NCBI GenBank assembly: GCA_964058845.1
Contig: CAXKVR010000157.1
Location: forward strand, 1 to 64,000
Origin: Carex sylvatica
Taxonomy: Eukaryota; Streptophyta; Magnoliopsida; Poales; Cyperaceae
Direction: 5' to 3'
DNA length: 64,000 bases
Made by a program: the position numbers and the translations under genes. This document shows, piece after piece, positions 58,586-64,000 of the stretch (positions within the stretch are counted from its first letter, which is position 1; each line of letters begins with the position of its first letter). The notes beneath the pieces were generated by a model that was not told the DNA's origin, did not search any database, and saw only the letters and a list, made by a program, of their open reading frames with translations.

Positions 58586-59197
58586 CTTTTTCTTAACAAA
58601 CTACATTTAAAAAATAACTTTATAAGTATTACAGTAATTGTACATCAATAATAGATATAGATATCTGAGATTCGCTTCAATCAATTTTTGAGTTTCATTT
58701 TAAAAAAAAATTGAATAAATTGAAAAAGAAGAACATAAATATAGAACTCAATCAATGTATAGAACTTTAGGTTGTTGAAAATTAATAATTAATTAATCAA
58801 ATTATTTCTGACTAAATGAAATTAAAAACAATTAAGAAATGGAAAAAAATTAGTTGGTTTTCATTGAGAAATATGGTATTATAACGGGTACAGTAATCTA
58901 ATTAGAAAAAATAAAAAAAATATTGCTACAGTAATTACATAGAACAGTAATTGCTACAGTACTTACATAGAACAGTAATTGATACGGTAATTGCTACAGT
59001 AATTACATAGAACAGTAATTGCGACAGTTAAGTTACATATAATAGAACAGTAATTGCTATAATAAAAATAAAAATAAAACATACCTTCTGCTACAGTAAA
59101 ATCGCTTAAAAATCGCCTCTCTCAAACAGTAAAATCGCTCTCAAACAGTAAAATTTCTCTCTGACTTCGTTTACAAATAATGGAGCCAGGAGAGGCT
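58586..59197 (-). promoter_or_regulatory. mudrA 5' leader with short repeats
   Basis: Between the mudrA start codon and the right terminal repeat lies AT-rich DNA with repeated CAGTAATTGCTACAGTAATT units (58915-59060). A possible donor, GAAG/GTATG on the minus strand near 59085, and an acceptor just before the ATG suggest a leader intron, as in the PMD gene. The splice sites are inferred. Confidence 0.5.
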
Positions 59198-59426
59198 TTT
59201 AAATGCTGCATAGTGGACCGCCCGACCCTGGGGCGGTTTGCTCACCATTGGACCGCCCGCAGTGGGGGCGGTTTGCTCTCCATGTGGCCCGCCCGAGGCC
59301 CAGGCGGGTGGGTTGTTTTTTGGGCCGCCCCGGGCCCGGGCGGTTGGGTTATTTTTAAAAAAAAAAATTGGTTAAGGTTATTTTTAAAATTTAGTTTTGT
59401 TTTTTGGGTATTAATAAAAATGGCCG
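59198..59426. repeat. MULE terminal inverted repeat, right
   Basis: About 229 bp, the reverse complement of 39806-40034, ending AATAAAAATGGCCG at the target duplication. The two repeats look nearly identical, consistent with a relatively young element. Confidence 0.92.
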
Positions 59427-61652
59427 GTATCATTGTGTTAGTATATATAATAGTATTGATCTTTCTGTGCACAATCAACAAACAAATATTTTTGTTGTGA
59501 TTAATAATTAATGAATAGAGTTGTTTGATCAAATTTAGATTTTTAGCATTTTGAATTCTACGTACTTAGATTGAGAATCTTCATTTCATTTCAAAAGAAT
59601 TTGGAAATGTTTGACAGAAAAACTGTAATTTCAATTGGAGAGAAGTGAAGTAATTGCTAATTTAGCAATTTTGGCAAACAGATAAATTGTTTAAATATGA
59701 CATGTTATCTTGCAATAGACAATTATAGATTGTGAAACTTTAAAATTGTACAGTACTATACACAACTGAACACTTAAGTATTAAAGATGCTTTATTTTAG
59801 ATAACTGTTAATATTGCTTATGTAGTTAAAATAAATAAATAATCAATTGTGTAATTTCAGAATTTAAGATGCTTTGTAGCCACCTTTTTTACATACTTGG
59901 AATTATTTATTAGGCACATTTAGAATTATTGTAGTAACATTTTTTTATTAGATATCCTTTGTGAAAATCTGAAGTACGGAAATAATAACAATTAATAATT
60001 TTCTTTGCATTTTTTGTTTCAATTGGATGAATTTGATACATTACTTTCATGATGTTAAATTTATTGATTTTTAAGTACATGGAACAAAAGTAATGTGATC
60101 TCACCATCATAAGCAATTAGATATGCTCATATATATGATGATACACATTTCTGTGGTAATTTATTTTTGTGACAAAAAAAGTACTTCTACCAACATACAT
60201 ATATAGAGACATGCAAGTGAATATGTTTGTTGAGTACAAATTAATGTTTCAGTAGAGAAAAAAAAATAACACTTCTTGGTTAGTTTTAAAAAAAAATTAT
60301 TATGTACAAAAAGGTATGGCCAAATTAATAAAATAAAATAAAAATACATGAGTATTAAGAAAAATATACACAACCTTTATTGTGTTATACATTTTTGGCT
60401 AATGAAATATTTCATGTGAAAAAAAGATTTTTCTAGAAATAATATAATTAATATGATGATAGTCACTGAATAGACAACATAAAAATATAAAAATGATTTT
60501 ATCTAAATATTTAATTAACATTTGTCTCTGCATTGAGTCATCAGCTAAGAACCTGGAGCTAAAATTTGTGGTTGTGAATTAATATCCAAGAAATTTCAAG
60601 TAAAGTCTGACTGAAAATTAAAAACACCTGCAGGTTGACTGAGGCTGGATTCACTACTGTTATGAGATTGAGAGCGTTGAGCTAATTAAAATATTTAATT
60701 AACTGTGAGAAAATTTAAGCATAAAACCTAATTTTAAAATTATTTCAAATATTAAGTATATTTTTATATTTATTTTAAGAAAAACATAATTTTTATAATT
60801 TTTCTGAAGAAAACATAGGAATAGGCAATTAAGTGATGATCTTTTGTAGCTCTATCTGGCTGCAGCTGGCTCGATCCATCATTGCTGTTAACATATATAT
60901 ATTTCTATTCTTAATAGGCATTAATTACTGATATGATAGAAAATACCCAATTGCCTATTATTTATGAAAAAATATTCAATAAATTTTATTTATTTATTTT
61001 ATCTATATATTTTAGTTTTGCAGCTGCCGGCCGGGTTACTTTAGCTCATTAAAAATATGTTCTCGCCACAGAGGATCCAAGCTCATAACTAGTATTTAAT
61101 TATGTCATTAATGTATTTTTTTGTTTTAATTAATTTTATAATTTTAATTATTAGTCAAGTCAACAGTCTTCGTCGCTATATAGGATCTAGTGAATGCATA
61201 TATAATTATGCATCACGCGGTAATAAGTGTAATTGACGCCTTTTAATTAATACCTTGTTTTAATTTTCTTAAGGAAGTCTTAATTTCAAAGTTGAATAAG
61301 TATTACTGGTGTTTCTTTTGATGTGCTTGTACTTCTTATGTTATTTTATTTTTCTAATTTTCTTAAATTTTATTGTGTATGATAATTTTAATTATGATCG
61401 TATGCGAAAATTAATTTATCATCTAGTTGTGTATATATATTTTATATAGAAGAGGTTAGGTAGGCTTAACATAAAAAAGCGGACAACTTGTTCAAAAATA
61501 TTTAAAATTGAAAGATTTTAATAAGTTTGATCTATATATGCGATGTTCGTGTTTTTACATTAAATTGATAGAAAATTGTTATATCATATTTATATAGGTG
61601 CCACCTTTTCATTTGAAAATGGAGAATTTGAAAACAAAAAAGTTTAAAATTA
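59427..61652. repeat. DUF761 gene segment, copy B, right part
   Basis: The segment resumes with GTATCATTGTGTTAG and is collinear with 31540-33846 (copy C) and 7769-9760 (copy A). It is AT-rich. I see no gene in it, and the scattered short frames are not conserved as proteins. Confidence 0.88.
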
Positions 61653-63054
61653 CGCACATATTCCAAAGAATCCGAAAGCCATCCATCCCCATTTCATTAA
61701 ATTAAATCATCCTTGCGTTTAAGGCCCAATATAAATACCCAAAATATTAGGCCCAGATTGTCAATAAAACATTATATAAAGCCTAATGTAAAACTCACAG
61801 GAATCATTACCCTCCAAAATAATTACAACAAAATTATCAATAAAATATTTAACTCGTACCCGATCTATTTCTTTATGGATAATTATTATTGTTACCTGTT
61901 TTATTTTCCATTCAAATATTTACTTTTTAAGTCTAAACGATTCAAACTAATCTCCATTTTAAAATGCATTTGAAAATAAAATTTCTTTTCTACTTTATAG
62001 AGTTTTGGAAAATTACTATTTTTTCAAATAATTCTGAACCATGAATATAAAAAAAAAATTCACTTGCATATATATTTTTTAATTATTAAGAAGACAGTGA
62101 TTTTCAACTTATCCAAAAGATGATAGGAAAAAAAAAATTGTGAAATATGATTTTCAAGTACATTTTAATATTAAAATTATATTGAATGATTCGGATCGAT
62201 TTTTTTAATCTTAAAATTGGAAAATATAAAGAAAAAATAAAACAAAGATTTTACTTCCCAAAGTGGCAAATCACCATATAAGATATAATATAACCCAACT
62301 CGGATAATAATTCCCTTTTTGTGTTCTGATAAATTGCTGTGTCAACAATTTCTGGTGCAGTGCCAACAATGTGTCAGGTATTTAATTACCTGTAGGCCCA
62401 TTAAAAGGGAAATATCATGACCCAAAATATAAGGCCCATATTGCTAGTAACAGTAACAGTTGGTGCGAGTAAAATTGTAATTGTCTGGATGCATCGAAAC
62501 ACACAAAATATACAAAATTGACCTTTCAGATGACATTGTACCACGTGCGTATTTATATGGTGCTGGTTCATTTGACAGGTCTGGTCTGGTGGGCCATGAG
62601 ACATGTTCATTTTCGTACGGATTACAGTCTGTAAAATCAGAAAACTGTGGGCTGATACTGATACTACCTGTTCATTGTTGTGCAACTTTTGCAAATCAAA
62701 CCCCAAATCATGCTGTGCTGTCCATTCATTTCTCGTAATTTCACCAAACTTTAAACCGTTATTACAGTTCTTTGGCTTTGGAGAATGTCAAAGAAAGTTA
62801 TTATTTATCTGTTACAAGTGCAGCCGTTTTATAAAATGAAGAGGTTTTAAATGTTTTTATTTTTTGTGCTTTTAATTTTAGTGGATTTATTATTTCTTTT
62901 CTTTTTTAATTTTAATAAAATTAACATTTAAAACATGAATATAAAAATAGAACTGTTGGATATGTATAATCAATAATATATTTTTATGCTTATATACAAG
63001 GGATTCAATTATCACAATTTTGAGTTATCATAACTATTTTCTATATTTTTAAAT
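61653..63054. other. Intergenic DNA with promoter-like motifs
   Basis: No gene is supported. GGCCCA elements (near 61731, 61750, 62395 and 62431) and a G-box-like CCACGTGCG at 62540-62548 followed by TATTTATATGG look like plant promoter motifs, but no coding region follows within view. A degenerate MITE-core fragment (TTCGGATCGATTTTTTT) lies at about 62150-62210. Confidence 0.4.
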
Positions 63055-63180
63055 TCTAATATGTCGATCCAAACCGTTCAACATGATCTCCACAATAAAA
63101 TGTGCTTCTAGATCAAATTTTACATTTTTTTGAATTTTTTTACTATTTATTAAGATGGGTACAAAATTCAATGGTCTAAA
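63055..63180. mobile_element. MITE half, degenerate
   Basis: AATATGTCGATCCAAACCG to TTTACTATTTATTAAG matches one half of the shared MITE core. The partner half is absent. Confidence 0.55.
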
Positions 63181-63189
63181 TTTGACTAG

Positions 63190-63198
63190 TTTAGACAT

Positions 63199-63241
<43 letters not shown>

Positions 63242-63280
63242 TATATAGATATAGATATATATATAGAGAGAGAGAGAGAG
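63190..63280. repeat. TA and GA microsatellites
   Basis: A long TA run changes into a GA run directly before the next MITE. Confidence 0.9.
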
Positions 63281-63284
63281 AGTA

Positions 63285-63690
63285 AGGCTACCATACATTC
63301 CAATGCATATGCATCTTTGTGCATTGGACTATAATCATCGGATTCAAAGTCCAACTGACCGATCCAAACCGTTCATCTTGTTCTCAATATTAATATGTGC
63401 TTGGAGACTAAATTTTATATTTTTTTGGAATTTTTTTACTATTTATTAAGCCACTTTGAAAATCGCTGATCCAACGGCAACAGTAAAATCAAAAGGCACC
63501 GTTGGATCAGCGATTTTCAAAGTGGCTTAATAAATAGTAAAAAAATTCTAACAAATGTAAAATTTGGTCTCCAAATACATATTAATATGGAGAACAAGAT
63601 GAATGGTTTGGATCGATCATTTGGACTTTGAATCCGGTGATTTATAGTCCAATGCACAAAAAAGCATATGCATTGCAATGTATGGTAGAC
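63285..63690. mobile_element. Foldback MITE with variant ends
   Basis: About 406 bp. The ends are GGCTACCATACATT and the complement AATGTATGGTAGAC. The centre (GATCCAACGG, CAGCGATTTTCAAAGTGGC) and the flanking arms match the GGTTGGCTAC family, but the terminal 60-80 bp on each side are different. Confidence 0.8.
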
Positions 63691-63729
63691 TTATTATATA
63701 TATATATATGTATGTATGTATGTATGTAT

Positions 63730-64000
63730 AGGAACCTGCTAGCATGCTATGTGTAGCATAGAGGGCCTTCGTGCAACAGCTCAATATTCGACTTTTCAAA
63801 ATTCTAACTGTTGATCCGAACCGTTCATGTTGTTCTCCATATTAATATGTGTTTGGGGACCAAATTTTATATTTTTTGAAATTTTTTACTTTTTATTTAT
63901 TTATTGAATTTTTTTTTTTATGGTCTAGATTTGCTGAAAAATCTAAAAAAATAGTAAAAAAATGTAAAATTTGGTTCCCAAACACATATTAATATGGAGA
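63730..64000. mobile_element. Foldback MITE with a third type of end, cut by the window
   Basis: The element begins near GAACCTGCTAGCATGCTATG and then enters the shared core (TTGATCCGAACCGTTCATG, CCATATTAATATGTG). The return arm starts at about 63950 and continues beyond the window. Confidence 0.65.

Larger units (their letters stand above)
39806..59426. mobile_element. Mutator-like element carrying mudrA and a PMD gene, with a nested retrotransposon
   Basis: The 19,621-bp element has terminal inverted repeats of about 229 bp starting CGGCCATTTTTATTAATACCC and a perfect 9-bp target duplication, both diagnostic of MULEs. Without the nested chromovirus it would be about 10.2 kb. Two genes face each other: PMD (plus strand, first exon just inside the left repeat) and mudrA (minus strand, starting inside the right repeat). 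They end only about 350 bp apart. The transposase frame is open, so the element may have been autonomous until recently. Confidence 0.93.

Noticed and set aside
62401..62839. Possible small genes near the G-box and GGCCCA motifs
   Set aside because: The frames are short, overlap each other on both strands, and lack recognisable domains or splice structure.

Overview
The window looks like nuclear DNA of a flowering plant, probably a eudicot, though the species cannot be told from the sequence. Three things point to this: plant-type transposable elements (Athila and chromodomain Ty3/gypsy elements, an L1-type LINE, MULE and CACTA transposons, foldback MITEs), a plant-specific DUF761 gene family, and short AT-rich GT-AG introns. 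No bacterial or organellar features, tRNA, rRNA or CRISPR array were seen. Almost everything here is mobile or repetitive DNA.

Layout. 1-4236: a satellite of 81-bp monomers, with hints of a 5-monomer (about 405 bp) higher-order unit, split by a 1,727-bp Athila-type solo LTR (1087-2813, TSD GTGAC). 5012-9770: segment A, the first of three dispersed copies of a DUF761 gene segment, with two foldback MITEs and an inverted duplication at its right end. 9931-10227: more satellite. 10228-15699: a plus-strand Athila-like element with gag and protease only. 15700-24722: a minus-strand Athila-like element with 3' LTR, ATHILA-family ORF and pol, missing its 5' end. These two elements meet tail to tail. 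24723-30143: MITE halves, a 5'-truncated LINE and a local duplication. 30735-33846: one end of a CACTA element, fused to segment C, which carries a truncated DUF761 gene. 33847-37464: a second CACTA-like element. 37465-39805 and 59427-61652: segment B, with an intact DUF761 gene, split by a large MULE. 61653-64000: intergenic DNA with two more MITEs.

The centrepiece is the MULE at 39806-59426. It has about 229-bp terminal inverted repeats and a perfect 9-bp target duplication (GTATCATTG). Its empty target site is preserved in segments A and C. It carries two convergent genes, one starting near each end: a three-exon mudrA-like transposase (minus strand, about 1,026 codons, open) and a nine-coding-exon plant mobile domain (PMD, MAIN/PP7L-like) gene (plus strand, about 812 codons). 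The PMD gene has been split by a young chromovirus (43108-52490) with 2,708-bp LTRs of equal length and a TGAGA duplication. The convergent layout resembles that of maize MuDR, with a PMD gene in the place of mudrB.

A second unusual theme is that both retrotransposon lineages are studded with CpG-containing near-palindromes. The Athila-like copies carry dozens of ACACGGACCGTGT-type motifs in LTR, coding and spacer DNA alike. They also carry stem-AGGA-stem hairpins beside their G-rich polypurine tracts, with different stems but the same loop.
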